A stretch of 64,000 nucleotides of DNA, taken from Artocarpus heterophyllus (Eukaryota; Streptophyta; Magnoliopsida; Rosales; Moraceae). The notes beneath the pieces are model-generated. The model was not told the origin of the DNA and searched no databases. It saw only the letters and a program-made list of their open reading frames with translations. Below are positions 12,401 through 25,388 of this stretch, one piece after another. Position 1 is the first letter of the stretch. Each line of letters starts with the position of its first letter. The position numbers and the translations under genes were made by a program. The stretch spans positions 7,723,512 through 7,787,511 of the forward strand of contig CM046350.1 of the NCBI GenBank assembly GCA_025403435.1, read 5' to 3'.

Positions 12401-13535
12401 TACGACATTGATGTATATCCCTTTGGTTTGTGGGAGACCCCACCAATAGTCTTCTTCATGTTAAAATCCTTGGACTGTACGATATTGAAACTTATATGAT
12501 GTTTGACAGCTCGGTTTGGACTACAGTTTGAATTATTTTTTGGTTATAAACAATGTAAAACTTTTATATACTACATTAATAAATAAATACAATATAAATT
12601 TCTCACACGTTACAATAAAAATAATTTTAACTATCTCGACAACACACCCTATTTAGTTTTGTCACCAGGCGGCCCAATGCTTCAGCACTGCTTCTAATTG
12701 ATATCTCTATCTATAAGGCAATACAATCCCCCTCCCTCTTTTTTGGGTTCTCCTCTTTTTCATTTGTTTTTCTTTTTCTTCCTATCAATTTAATATTGAT
12801 TGAAACCATCACTGTCTTTTGGATAGTTTTTGTTGCCTTCTTTTTGTTTTTTTTTTTTTTAGTTTCCCCCTCATGCGTCGCCTAGCTAGTGTGCCAGCTC
12901 TTCTCATTGGGTAGGTCCAATATTGATAATTTTCTGGGATTTTGCTTTCCCTTGAAAAAAAAATGCATCAAATAAGAGACTGCAATCATAACTATTGAAT
13001 ATGGATTCTAATTGCTCAATTCCTCGATCCTTCAAATAAGAAGACATTTTTAGTCAATATATTTATCTCTAAAAAAAAGTAACTAATTTTTTTAAACTAT
13101 GTGTTGCATTGCCAAGTTAATCGTATGTGCAATGAAGCTACAATATTTTGTGAAGATAGAACACTGGTACCCAACAATAGTGCACTTTTTCAACTGTCAA
13201 ATACGATCAAAATTACTTTTTTCAGTGGCTAATTAAAAATTGGTAGGCTGTTTTTTGGTACCTATACAAGAACTAGATAATTAATCTAATTTTGAGAAAA
13301 AAAAAAAAGATATTGATGTTGTGGTTAGTGATTGTGATAATTAGAAGCATGAGGTTGGTGGCTAGAAAAAGTAGATATGTTCATACCGACCATAAGAAGT
13401 AATCCTAATGCTCTATTATTTAATTATGGTTGTTGGGTTAAAGATATGGAATGTATTATGTGTAGCTAATGATGCAATAACTTCCTGTGATTCCTCACTG
13501 AAGCATGTTTCCATATAAGAAGGCGACCAAAATCT
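9434..13535. other. AT-rich intergenic sequence, no gene seen
   Basis: No coding region is supportable. It includes an alternating TA tract near 10291-10320, a CT run near 12037-12053, and CACGTG at 10593-10598. Several short segments share a TGTAAAANTTTTATA-like motif (near 10450, 11265-11320, 11720 and 12550-12620), suggesting decayed copies of one AT-rich MITE family. Individual borders cannot be fixed by eye. Confidence 0.55.
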
Positions 13536-13539
13536 CGTC

Positions 13540-13540
<1 letters not shown>

Positions 13541-13599
<59 letters not shown>
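13541..13599. repeat. Long (AT)n microsatellite
   Basis: A nearly pure alternating AT/TA tract of about 58 bases. It is self-complementary and so can form a cruciform or hairpin. No gene is near. Confidence 0.9.
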
Positions 13600-13606
<7 letters not shown>

Positions 13607-16583
13607 TTCTACAATATTTTATTAATATTCTCAACTGTTCTAACAGTACTCCCCATGCATGATTATGGTTTGCAATAATATAACCTAGTAACCCTCTATA
13701 CGTTTTTGCTTTGAATATGAAAACTTTAGTTTGGATCTTGATTCTGATAGTGAGTGTTGTAAAGATATGTCATAAAGATAGTTGTGAGACCTATAATAAC
13801 TGAAATTTTCCACAATGTTCATGAATGTGAGTTGTACACAAGAGTTTACTACAATGATTAGCGATAATTGTAACCTTAATAAAGCTTTTTCGTCGGCCAA
13901 ATCACGACGTACTATAATGGGGGAGTGATAAGAATAGAAATTGGGCTAATCCTAATCTTAAGCCAAATCAAACAAAATCAATCTTATAGATTAGATAATA
14001 ATTAGCCAAGTTCATATGTTCTGATTTTTTCCCCCTACTTTCCACTTATTGTGCTTGCTCAGCATTCCAAGTTCATGCGTTGCAAATTGCTGCCTTTCAC
14101 ATGAGACGAGATGTTTTGGGACTTGACACCATGAAAGAGAAGTTTTAAGATCGATACTTGGTGGATTCCTTTCATAAGATGCCAAATAGATAGCCAATTA
14201 TTAGATAACTGAAAACTATACCTTTCTTAATCAAAAACAACTTATCATTGGCTTATGAGTCACTAGAGTATGCGACTAACTTCATTTTGCGTGGAAAATA
14301 CAATAGGGTGTTTGGCATTTTGAGTCTTAACTGAAACTTTTGGTTGTTATAGTGTAAAATTCTTACATACTTCAGTGTCAAAGAAAAATAGACTATAATG
14401 TAAAGCTTTCACATGCTCAATGATTTTAACTAAAATTGGTTTGAACCAATAGTCTTAAACACTGCATAAGATTTTGGCAAAATAATACAAACTCAAAATT
14501 AAGTTTAAACAATATATCATGCGAGAGCTTTATACTGTGAATTCGATTTGAACTCATAAGTTCAAAACCGTTTTACCAAATATTCTATTTGTTGTTTCAT
14601 GTTCCTTTATTTTTTTTTTCTCTCTTGCTATTAGTCTATTACTCTATACACGTTCTTACACATGAAAGTATAATTAATAAGTGTAACATTCCTTGAGAGA
14701 TATGTATAACACACAAATAAGTTGATACGCGCTAAATTTGAGTAGTGCTTCACCGGCAAAGCATCTATCCTTTTGCCTTTTTCCCAAAGCCCATATGCTC
14801 GGAATGAGTAGTGAGAACGCACCATGTGCCGTTATTTTATTTTGTAGAGAACCATGTTCAATAGATATTATTCTAAGATTAATAGAAACAAAATAAAAAA
14901 TATATATGATAATGGTGATAATGATGTTGAAGTTGATTGAAGGGAAAAGGTACGTGACAATAGAACATGCTTGCTTTTTCCCTCTCTTTTCTTTGGTCCA
15001 AATTTATGTCCTTCAACTCAATTGGGACTCAACAAAAGTAACTATTACCAATGTATATGTTAACAAACGAAATATTTATATTGTGTCACGAGTTATATAG
15101 ATTAGTTTAAAGTTGTTAATTAATTTCCAAATTGCTGGTTACTATTCATGAGTACATTTTCCTCATAAAAAAATGAATAGAAAAGAAAAATGGATGGGCC
15201 ACTAAGAGGCTGCAATATGAGTGTTCTTCTAAAAATGTGCGCAATTTAATCTGGTCAGGGTACAGTTTCAAGATCTTCTGAAGCATTCAACAAATGGGTT
15301 GGAGGGAAAAGAGAGATCCAAAAGATAGGTAAAAATAAAATAAAATAAAAAATAAAATAAAATAAAAAACGCAATCATGTCTATTGCAACTTCAGTGGCA
15401 GCTTCATCAACTACCCACAAACCTAAAGAGCGAAAGGGCAGGGGGAAAAAAAACGTTAGCTCGGCAAAAATGGTTGGAACTATTTTTTATAATTTTTAAC
15501 TTTTTTTTTTATAATGTTTATTTTTATAAATTTTAAACTAAAAAATGATTTAAACTGCTTTCTTTAAGGTACATTAAAGCTCCTAAAATTCCTTTCATTA
15601 TGATATCATTTGATCTTTAGTGGAGACCCCTAAAGCAAACAAAAGTTTCTCCAAAAGGGTGTCATAATTCTATGATTCTTGGGGTTACTGAGAAGATGTA
15701 CTGAAAAGGAAGATCAAGAAAAAAAAAAAAAAGGAAAATAGAAAGGAAATAGTTGTTGGTTGCATAGGGGGCACTTCTTTAAATGGGTTATATGGGAGTT
15801 TTATAGTCAAAATTGGCGACAAATATCCTTGACTCAAAATAATCATTATAAAAATGCATAATAATGTCTGTTTTAAACAGTTAAATATAAAGATTTTACT
15901 AATCCCACGTGCCTTTTATTTTGACGTAATTTTGATGATTTGATCAGATATAATTTAAGAAACATGGACTATAAGGTAAATTTATGACGATAGAAAGGTG
16001 GTAATTATTTTCGAAAGTGGGTGAATTTTGTCATGGTCCTGGTAGAAGATTTCCATAATTTTTCCACCTTGCTTGATTAAGAAATGATTAAACAGGTGGC
16101 ACGCGCCGCAAGCTTGACTCATACTCGCAGTAGTTGTAACTGTCGATTTGTCATGTATGTCTGTACACGTTTGATAACCCACGCTTTGAAGTTGAAGGTT
16201 TGAAAAATCCGGAGTTTCTGTGGTTGTCAAACAGAGAATTGGGAAAACACACACCTGTCTTCAGCATTAATACTACCTCTGCATGTTTTTAATTAGCGGT
16301 TTGGATTTTCAGTTAAAAACTGAAATTTTAAGATTAATTATCGTAAGTAATTTTATATTATAATAATTTACTATAGCATACAAAAGTTTAATGTTGTTTA
16401 TTATTAGTTAAAATAAGGTTGGAGTTAAATTTTTAAATGAGACATAAATGTTGATCTTTTTGATAGCTTGAATGTAAAAAAGAGATTAAAGATTACATCA
16501 CAATTGAGAAAGCATATGCCGCTCAATTCAAATGGAGAACTAGACTTTTTTCCATTGGTAAGTTGACCACCTACATGAAATTC
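13600..16583. other. AT-rich intergenic sequence, no gene seen
   Basis: No supportable gene. It contains an AAAAT-type repeat at 15328-15367, a CACGTG core at 15906-15911, and further copies of the TGTAAAANTTT(A/C)A motif near 14350-14410 and 16340-16400. Open frames at 13685-13900, 14631-15100 and 15982-16254 have no recognisable domain. Confidence 0.55.
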
Positions 16584-16744
16584 TTGGCCCATTTAGTATG
16601 TTTTTAAAAATAAATAAAAATAGTTTTGTTTTAAAAAATAAGATTTTTGAAGAATTATGTTGAGAGTATTTTTAAAATTTTTGTCTCAAAAAGCATGTAA
16701 AAATATTTATAAAAACTCTTGAAACAATACCAAACGAGGTCTAT
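16584..16744. mobile_element. Short MITE-like element
   Basis: Left end GGCCCATTTAGTATGTTTTT and right end CAATACCAAACGAGGTC (inverted: GACCTCGTTTGGTATTG) are imperfect inverted repeats of the form common in small hAT-type MITEs. The roughly 160-bp interior is AT-rich and noncoding. The target duplication is not clear. Confidence 0.45.
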
Positions 16745-18213
16745 ATGTTTCTGGACTAGAGTTAAAGATGGATCACTGGAACCTTGTCGAAATATTTTTA
16801 TTTATTTGTTTTTTTAACTTTATTTCTTTGTTTTGATCAAAAGTATATAAACTTCTTTTCTCTTTAAAAAAAGTATATATACTCCTGTGTCTTAACAATT
16901 CTTGTGGATTAGACTTTTCTTTTGGGTTTTTGTTGGGAACATGACCTGGGGTATCGTTAAGGAGAAATTTTGGGTCTGAATTCTCAATTAAAACTATAGT
17001 TGTGATTAACAAATAGTGTAAATTCTTACATGTTATAATAAAAAATAAAAATTATTAGAATATAAAACTCTCATATATTACAGTGTTTTTGAACTATCAC
17101 ACTTTTCAAATACCCTTGTAGTATTCTCTTTCAAAAATCGTAAAAATGTTGCTTTTTCAAAACCAATTGAAGTAAGTATCAAATTTCTGACGTACATAAT
17201 TTATTCATGCTTTATTTATAATGTTAAAAAAGTTTTACTAACACAATAAATAGATTTATGATATAATTAATATATTTAACTCTATATTTACAATGTAAAT
17301 ATTTCTTATTTACATAATAAAAAGTTATTTATATAATCTGACATTTACTATAAATATTTTCAAAACGTAATATTTACTTAAAAAAGTTTAATAAATATGG
17401 CATTTACCTTATTCTTCCTACTTTTTTCAATCAAAGCACTTTTTCACGTCTAAAGATTATAAAGATGTAATTAATGACAAGTATTTTAGATTAAGGTCAG
17501 GTAAGCAAGTGTTATCTAAGGATATTTTGGTCTTTTTGGGAATAAAAGTGTATAAAAGTCAAAGTAAAAAAATAAGTGATAATTGCACTAATAGTAATAG
17601 TAAAAAAGTGATATACCTACTAATTTGCTCAAAATTTTGAGGATTGCTAATGACTGAAAAAATAAAATAAAATAATAACCAACTTTGGATTTATACATAA
17701 ATATTGGAGTAACCAACTTTGGATTTAGAATTGCTTATATTGGAGCTTCATGACCAAAATTGAAACTACAAAAAAGTCGAAACATAAATTTCCAGATATA
17801 TAAAAATTAGAAAACGCCACTTCATTTTCTCTATAATAGAGATAGATCTAATCACACAATTTTTCTGCACTTGAAGCGTGTAATCAAATCAAAACCACCT
17901 CCTCTTTTGTTCACTCTTGTGATCACAACTCTTTTGCCTTTATTCTTCTATCCTTTATTAGAATTTAGCTCAACATAAATTCTATAGGACATCTTTTTTA
18001 ACTCTCTCTTTGACGTTGTCGCAGCTCTTCAGTCTTGTTTTTTTTTAAAAAAACAAAAAACAAAATTGTGGTAAATATATTTTCAAAACTAATTATAGTA
18101 AATATCAGTTTTAAAAAAATTTGTAGTAATTTACATACCCTCTTATTTACTATGTAAATAATTTTTATTATATAATAAATAGATTTAAAGTGTAAACAAT
18201 TTACTTATGTACG
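16745..18213. other. AT-rich intergenic sequence, no gene seen
   Basis: No coding region seen. A small direct repeat AACCAACTTTGGATTTA occurs twice around 17677-17728. Another decayed TGTAAA-type AT-rich repeat lies near 17020-17110. Confidence 0.55.
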
Positions 18214-18503
18214 TGTTGATGGGCTAAAATTATTTTGGGCTAATAATGGAGAATCTGGCCCATTACAAACCGTAGTGATGTGCATCACATGAATCCTAAC
18301 GGACTGCAAGAGGGATCCATATATAAATATATATATAGTTGAGACTTGTAAAAACAAGGATTGTTTCTATGGTGGCTTGAGTATTTCGCGCCTCAAGACA
18401 CTAATGTAGGTTTGTAAGCATATATTTCGTTTTACAATTCTAATGTTGGAAGTGAACAAGTATATCTCGTTTTTAATCTAATTCACGACACGATTGTTCA
18501 ACA
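18214..18503. mobile_element. Possible solo-LTR-like remnant
   Basis: The segment starts TGTTGATGGG and ends GTTCAACA, i.e. TGTTGA/TCAACA ends as in an LTR, and holds a TATA-like ATATATAAATATATATATAG. The flanking pentamers (GTACG and ACTCT) do not match. It is therefore either truncated, older than its duplication, or coincidental. Confidence 0.25.
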
Positions 18504-19825
18504 ACTCTGGAGAGTTGGTTGAAACGACTGTTTTGAAATGTGAAATCAATAAATAATCTCATTCGTTTTTGCACTGAACGGCAATACGATCGCGTGTACC
18601 TTTTCAAAATTATACGGGATTGTTCAGAAGTCGTAATGGATTGTTTCAAAGTTATTTTACTAATGAAATTTTTTTATTAGTATGATTTTACAAATATCTA
18701 CTAAACTTTTAAGTTTCACAACTCCAATATTCAAGTTTGTATGTATATTTTCCATTCCATTACCCAAAAAAAAAAGGTTGTATATATATTGTTATGTGTC
18801 CAAAACACAAATCTTCCTTGATAATCTTTCGTGTGGAAACAATGTCGATGAAAACAATTTTCTATTTTCTTATTATTTGTTTCGACTTATAATTTGTTTT
18901 CTTGCTGTGGAATATGGATGTTCTAAAAAAAAAAAAACCTCCAGAATTACATTTATGGCTGGCCGTGATGGTTAGGGGATAAAGTTTATGCTGAAGTCAA
19001 AATTGTTTTTGAATTTGGAAAGGCCTCGGACGGTCTCATTACAAATATATTTTCAAAGGTTTCATGCCCAATATTTAATAACTGCGAAGCCAAATGAGCA
19101 AGAACCATGAGATATAGCCTAGATATTTACTCAAAGTTGCTTTTTTTTTTTTTTTTCCACTTAACTTCTACACAAATAGGGTTATTTTCATTTTTATTAG
19201 CCTGTATTTTGAGATTGTAAAAATTTTATACCGAATATTTTGAACTATAGCATTATTATAGCTTTATATTTTAAATTCATGTTAAATTCTTACCTTTTTC
19301 AGGTCAAAGTTTGATGTTGACTTTATAAAATACTTAAATGTCTTTCACAAGTTATAAATTTCAGCTTTTTCTCAAACTTTTTCATGTATTTTTGTTTTTC
19401 ACTTTATAAAATACTTAAATATTCTTCACATTTTAAAAATTTTAGCTTTTTCTTAAAATTTTCATGTATTTTTTAGTTTTCCTTTAAAGGTGTTTAGGTT
19501 CTTTTGTAGTCAAAATCAAATTTATAAATTTAAAATATAAAGTTATAAAAATGTTAAAATTTGAAATACAATATATGATTTTTTGATAACTTTAAAATAC
19601 AAGATTTAAAAATGAAGCATATCCCACCCAAGTAACAAATGGGTCCGAGATAAAGACGTGTATGTGTCTGTGCATATATATCAAATTTATTGAAAAAGTT
19701 CTTCTGTTTTTTGCATTGTCAACAAAATAGCTAAATTATTACACTAAAAACAAAAAGGAGAAAAAAAATCAACAAACATGTTGAACACTGCCTATCAATG
19801 AAGAGTTGAAATTGATACCTTTTGA

Positions 19826-20127
19826 AGGGCTGACATAGGTCGTGCCAAATAGGCCGGCTTAGGACGTATTTCCTTGGTTAGATGCTTAGCCCGACCTACA
19901 TGAACGGGCTAAAGGTTTAAGTCCGAATATAGATTGAGCAGGCCGAGGCCAAAAAGATTTTTTTTTATATCATAATTTCCCTTATTAAAATGCCACTCGG
20001 CCTGGCCTAACCCTAGGCCCAGGCCCATGTACACATTTTTATACCTGGATGGGCCTCTTCCTTTTTGCTTCAATATGCAGAGCCTGTTTCTCCTTTTTGG
20101 CCCGCTCGACCTAAATTGACACCTTAA
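19826..20127. mobile_element. MITE-like element with GGTCG/GGCC-rich ends
   Basis: Left end AAGGGCTGACATAGGTCGTG and right end inverted AAGGTGTCAATTTAGGTCGA are similar inverted termini around a GC-richer core of repeated AGGCC and TTGGCC. An open frame on the minus strand (19909-20136) is a by-product of these repeats. Such AAGGTGTCAA-type elements are common noncoding plant MITEs. Confidence 0.4.
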
Positions 20128-20129
20128 GA

Positions 20130-20830
20130 GCACCATCCGCTTTGAGCATTCTTAATGTCTATTTGCTGCTCAACACAATGTACGGTTACAAATGAATGTC
20201 AAATTTCTTGCCCTGCCTAGTAAGATTTGGTCCGATCATACTTCACGAGAAAAGAAGGCCTCAAAGTAAAGGGATACAGGTTTGGTGTTTGACAAAGAGA
20301 CTCCAATGCTCAAGTCAGCGTGCTAAACAAAGAGAACAAGAGAGGAAACAGAATGTGGGCAAGGGATATGTGTTCATTACCTTCATAGTGGAGTTAATGT
20401 TCCTATTTATAAGATTTTGGCTTGGACTAAATGTGAACCGAGTTTTGACCCGCAATCTAGTGTACGGTTGTACAACATCATGAAGTTGAGTGGCAATTAT
20501 CAAAATCACATGGGTGGGATTTCCACCCATAGAGAGCAGGGATGGTGCCATGTCGAGGGGCTAGTTGTATGATGCCCTTGGTGGGTTGTTTTCCCTAATA
20601 AGAGTGTTGGTTTAATAAGACATTGTCCTGGTTAGAGACTAGAAAGGCCGACTAGACTAGGCTATTGATTCAACAGACAAAGTTAGCCTAATCGACTGAA
20701 GACCGGTTGGAGGGTGGTTGATGGATAGCCGAATAGAATGGAAGATATGTTGTACTCATGGCCAACCGGTTAGATGTTTTGATTGAGGGCTCGATTAAAA
20801 TAGCTTGTGCCTTTACTTGTAAGCAATAAA
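20130..20830. mobile_element. LTR-like retrotransposon remnant
   Basis: A block of more balanced base composition between AT-rich flanks. It has the look of a decayed LTR: a GA-rich segment (AGAGAACAAGAGAGGAAACAG near 20330), a TATA-like CTATTTATAAG near 20404, and a TTACTTGTAAGCAATAAA polyadenylation-like end near 20814. The open frame 20196-20483 matches no family I recognise. No internal retroelement coding or paired LTR is present. Confidence 0.3.
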
Positions 20831-20871
20831 ATAATAAAAAAAACATAAGCTAGAGCTTTTTAATTAGTGTT

Positions 20872-21121
20872 TGGATCGTGCATAGAAAATTGCTTTTTGG
20901 TTTCAGAAGAGCTTTTGAAGTTGCTTAGTTAAATAAGCCAAAAGCCCTTATTAATATAAAAAGTAGTATAATTCAAAGATATAGATGAAATTTTAATTTG
21001 TTATTCTTAAATGTAAGATCAAAAGTGTAAATATAAAAGCTTTTTATAAGTGATCTTTTTTCATAGGTACCCTTAATTGATTTATATAATAAGTACTTAT
21101 AAAAACCATAAACACTACTCT
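20872..21121. mobile_element. MITE-like element with AGTGTTT ends
   Basis: Left end TTAGTGTTTGGATCGTG and right end inverted AGTAGTGTTTATGG are short imperfect inverted repeats 250 bp apart. The interior is AT-rich and noncoding. The GTGTTTGG terminus is common in hAT-type plant MITEs. No target duplication was confirmed. Confidence 0.35.
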
Positions 21122-24100
21122 ATAGTAATTCAAATCTATTCATAAGCAGTTTTTAAATAAAATAAACCATGAACGGCTTAAACCTCACAGGAAGCACCCA
21201 ACTTTCCTTTCTCCTTTAAAAGAAAAAAAAAAAGTCCATCAAATGTAATTCATCGTGATGTTCACCGGGTGGATGATGAGCAAAATGTATGTACTGACTT
21301 CTTTATTCCACTGTCTGGGGCTTTTGGTCTGAGAAGAATTATGCGATTGGAGTATTAAGAATCAAATGATTAACTGTCGCTATTTTGACAACCCTAAAAG
21401 TTTCAAATAAGGTTATCAAAATCATCATTAAGCTTTTTCATACGTCCAATTAATAGTGATTAAGAAAAGTGGCTCAACCCTACAAAGCAAATGGAAAAGC
21501 CCATACACGGACAAAGATCCAAGGATTGTGGGGCCCATTAATATAATTTAGCATATAGTGTGCAATAAAGCCAGTCTGGATAATTGATTACTTACCACAA
21601 GAAAGATCTTTTAGCAAAAAATATATATATTTAAAAGACCTAATCCATTTTTTTATTCTCAAGATTGATACCATACATTGTTTGATAATGTGGGACTGTA
21701 TTATTCCACACACGAATATAAAATGTGGATAGAATCGAAGCTACCTTACGTTTTGTCCCAAAATTAGGACATTAACCAAATCCCACATGCTCACTACGTT
21801 AGCATGGGTCCCATTTTCTCATCAAGTTACTATATTACAGCTAATCAATTTGATTCCTAATTAAGGTAAGCTAATCTTTCTCCTTAATACCCTTTTGAAA
21901 ATATTTTTTCCGTACATTTCTTGATGGGAAATAAGTCTTATTATCCTTTGAGATTAAGAAAATATTGAACTAAAACCCAATACGATACAATATACGTGTT
22001 AGATTCAACATAATCTAGACTTGATTTTCATAATGAATTGTGATTAAATTTTTTTTCTTTTTTTTTTGAAATGTTGAATAGCCTTGTTCAACCTAATAAT
22101 AACATAACGTTTTACATGATATAATGTAAACAAAATACTGTTACATTATAAAATTTTCACATTTTATAGTTTTTGATTTTTTTTTTTTTCAGTCCATTTG
22201 GTTTGTGAAACATGTTATAAAATTTCTCATCTTTGTACCATATTGATGTGTCTCTTTATGTTTTTAGCAGAGGGACAACGAAATCTGGTTATTATCTTAA
22301 CTAAGAAGGAAATTTCACATTTATCTCGTGGTCAATTTCAGATATTCCAATTTTCACATGGCCTGCTGTTAAAATAAAATTCAAGAAATTTTTAATGCAA
22401 AAATACAAACAAAGAAAAAAAAAAAAAAAACAGAGCAAAGTTTTGAGCAAGAGTGATTGAAAAAGAGAGAGTAGGTAATAATGATATTCTTCTCTTTAAG
22501 GGGGGGTTTGGTTTGGGTGTCTTTTGGCGTATGCACCAGGTTTGGATCACTCTGTCCCCCCCCTTTGGACTTTGGCCCCTCGATATTATATTTCTTACAG
22601 TTGTCTCCTTCTCAGGTGCGGTCCTAGATAGTCAATTCTCCTGTTACGTTTTTCCTATGCTCTCGCAATAAATCGCCAAACTACACGCCAAGCGTGCGCT
22701 GCTTCTGGCCTCCTGCTGTGATAACGAACCACATGAATTCATGACCAAACATACACGGCGTTTGATTCTTGTCCTTTCTCCATCTCTCAACAGATTTTGC
22801 TTAAAATTCAAGAAAACGATTCGTCTTTCTCTACGTGGAAATAAAATCCATGAAATGTAATTGTGAATTTCTTGATTGAGAGATGAATAGACTTTCTTTG
22901 ATATAAGATTGCAATTACATTACTGTATATCTTTAAAAATTATATATATTTTTCTTCCCAAGATGGTGATTGAAAATATAATTTTGCTTATAGTGTATTT
23001 TTTTTCAACATTTAGATTACATTAAAATCTTACCAGATGAGATAATATAATTCTAATGGCTCAAAAATTAAAAACTATTAATAGAACTTTTAAATTGCAT
23101 GGTGCACAAACAAGTAATTTTTCGAGCCATTGATAGTTTTTACATTTTAGGGGACTTTTTTTTTTTTAATTTTATAGGAGCAATTTTTTGGGAGTTATAT
23201 AACACCCAACCTTTTAAACTTATTGAAAATTCATACTATATATTTTTAATGGTCTCAATATTTTATATTTAGATTTTGATTTCATATTTAATTCATACAT
23301 TGGTTCAATCAAACATTGATTCTAATATTTAAATGACAACTCTATTGACTATGAGATATCGAGTTAATAAGTTGTTGAACAAGATAATGAATTTAAAGAG
23401 TAAATTTAATAATCTAAGTGGTTAATACTAGTAATTGCTGTTGAAAGTGTTTAAATTAACATGAAATACGATTCAAATATATAATATTGAAAACATGGCA
23501 TATGCATTTTTTATAAGCTCAAAAGACAAGAATGAACTGATAAATACCTTTACTTTTCTTTTCTTTTGTTTCTTTCGATGATGCATGTCTAGCTGATGAA
23601 TTGTTACTCTTTTCGGCGAATAAGATTGATCTATTAGTTTCATTACGATGGAGCTGGAGCAGGGAATCAGAGACTTAGCATGTGTCACTGTCGGCTCCTC
23701 GGGTCATACTGAAACAGGTCAACGAATATTTTTTCACCTCGTGAAGTGAAGGTCCTGTCAATCCTCAAGCACAAGACAATTTAATCGGCGAGTTTTTGAG
23801 ATTTTGGCGCCTTATTTTGTGGGACCAACCAACTGTCGGTCTGATTGCCAGCTCTTCGCAACTTGTGCCACCCTTTTCCCCAAAACCAGCCCTTATAATC
23901 CAGTTTTTGGACTTTATCTCCGCTTTTGCCCTTTGCTTGTTTTGGGACTTAGATTTTTATTTTCTGTATTACAGTGAAAGAGATGTATTTCCTTCTATTT
24001 TCTTTTTTGCGGAAAAATTTCCTTGAATTTGCTTGGAGATTATTGGGTGCAAACTATTCTCCACAGAAAAAGATGTGATTTTGAAATTTATTTTCCTTCT

Positions 24101-25180
24101 TCAATATCTTTCATATATATATATATATATATTTGTTTTTGTATTATTTTCCATATATACATTATATTTTATTTTTGACGAGTCTATTATGAAATAAATA
24201 ATTTTTGTCATTACCTAGAGATGGAAAATACAGGATAAAATTTGTTGAAGTTTAATTTAATTTTAAAATGTAAGGGTCTTTATTTGCTAAAGTTTTTTTT
24301 TTTTTTCGGGTGCTCAAAAGTTTAACTGTTGTTAGGTGTTATATATATATAGACATAAATGTTAGTGGGTATTGTATCAGTAGTTCCATCCATGATTGTT
24401 GAAAGTAGTTAGAAATATTATGACAAGTTATGCTGGGTGGCTGGAAATTCTATGACAAATGGGGTGAGTTGTATATTGGTTCCCACTTTCTTACCATCTT
24501 TTCTTGTTTTCCTTCATTTTCATTTTTTTAAAAATTTTGATTAATTAATTTTGGTCCCAAAAGGCAATATTGGTATGGCTGTGTAACAAAAAGAGAAACA
24601 ACTGCAGTTAATTCTCCCCACCAAATGTCCATTTCTGAATTGCCTCCCATAACTCTTGAACTACTGTCTTCATCAAAGTGCTTTTATTGTAAATTTGGAA
24701 TGCCAGTGGCATCATTAATTAGGAAGAAACTAGCACGTTAAATAATTTTTCCTTTTCTGTTACATCATAGACAAACTGATCACATAAAATTAGCGGCTAT
24801 CAATTTTTTTTACAATGACGATAAAGAAGAAAAAATAAACTACAAAAATTAATATCAATGTCAATTTTCTCTATTTTCACACCTTCCTCTTTGAATTATG
24901 AAAGAGGATTGTGAAATAGAGGAAGCTGGCATTTGACGCTTTTTTATTGCAAAGTTCTGATGAGATCCAGTCCACTAAAATGAATGAAGAAAATAAAAAG
25001 ACTGATAAAAGTAAATACGTAATATGCAAAGGGCAATTTAGTCCATAAATAATGTGGTCCCCAGCAACAGCAGTATCTCCGGGTTGGTGGGCACCTCTCT
25101 CTGTGCAAGTCGCTTTCTTTTCTTTTCTTTTTTTCCTCTCTTTTTTTACGGCTTAAACTGAAAAAAGAAAAAAAAAAATT
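21122..25180. other. Intergenic sequence upstream of the LysM kinase gene
   Basis: No supportable gene. Composition is mixed AT-rich, with a GC-richer patch at about 23790-23900 and an (AT)n tract at 24114-24131. Open frames at 22453-22671, 23473-23688 and 23796-24026 have no recognisable domain. The last few hundred bases should hold the promoter of the LysM kinase gene; no clear TATA box was found. Confidence 0.5.
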
Positions 25181-25388
25181 TCGTGTTATTATGCAAAACC
25201 TACACAGAAAAAAAATGCTCTGTTTATCCCTTAATCCCTCTCTTCTTCTCTCCTTCAAACCCCCTTGAGCGATCTTCTCACTCCTCGTACTTCTTCTCTC
25301 TTCTCTCTTCTCTCCCAAAACCCTCCTTTCTCGTCACCATTTTAGCTCAATTCAAATCAAGTTCTAAGTTAGATCAGAGTTTCAGACC
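25181..25388 (+). promoter_or_regulatory. CT-rich 5' leader of the LysM kinase gene
   Basis: CTTCTCTCC-type pyrimidine tracts (about 25240-25320) run up to the start codon. This is typical of plant 5' leaders and core promoters. The transcription start cannot be placed from sequence alone. Confidence 0.45.

Noticed and set aside
18214..18503. Firm call of a solo LTR
   Set aside because: TG...CA ends and a TATA-like stretch exist, but the flanking pentamers differ and no second copy is in the window; kept only as a low-confidence feature.
5100..25180. tRNA, rRNA or microRNA genes in the long intergenic region
   Set aside because: I looked for B-box-like GGTTCGAATCC sequences and for obvious long hairpins outside AT microsatellites and saw none. 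A covariance-model search would be needed to exclude them.
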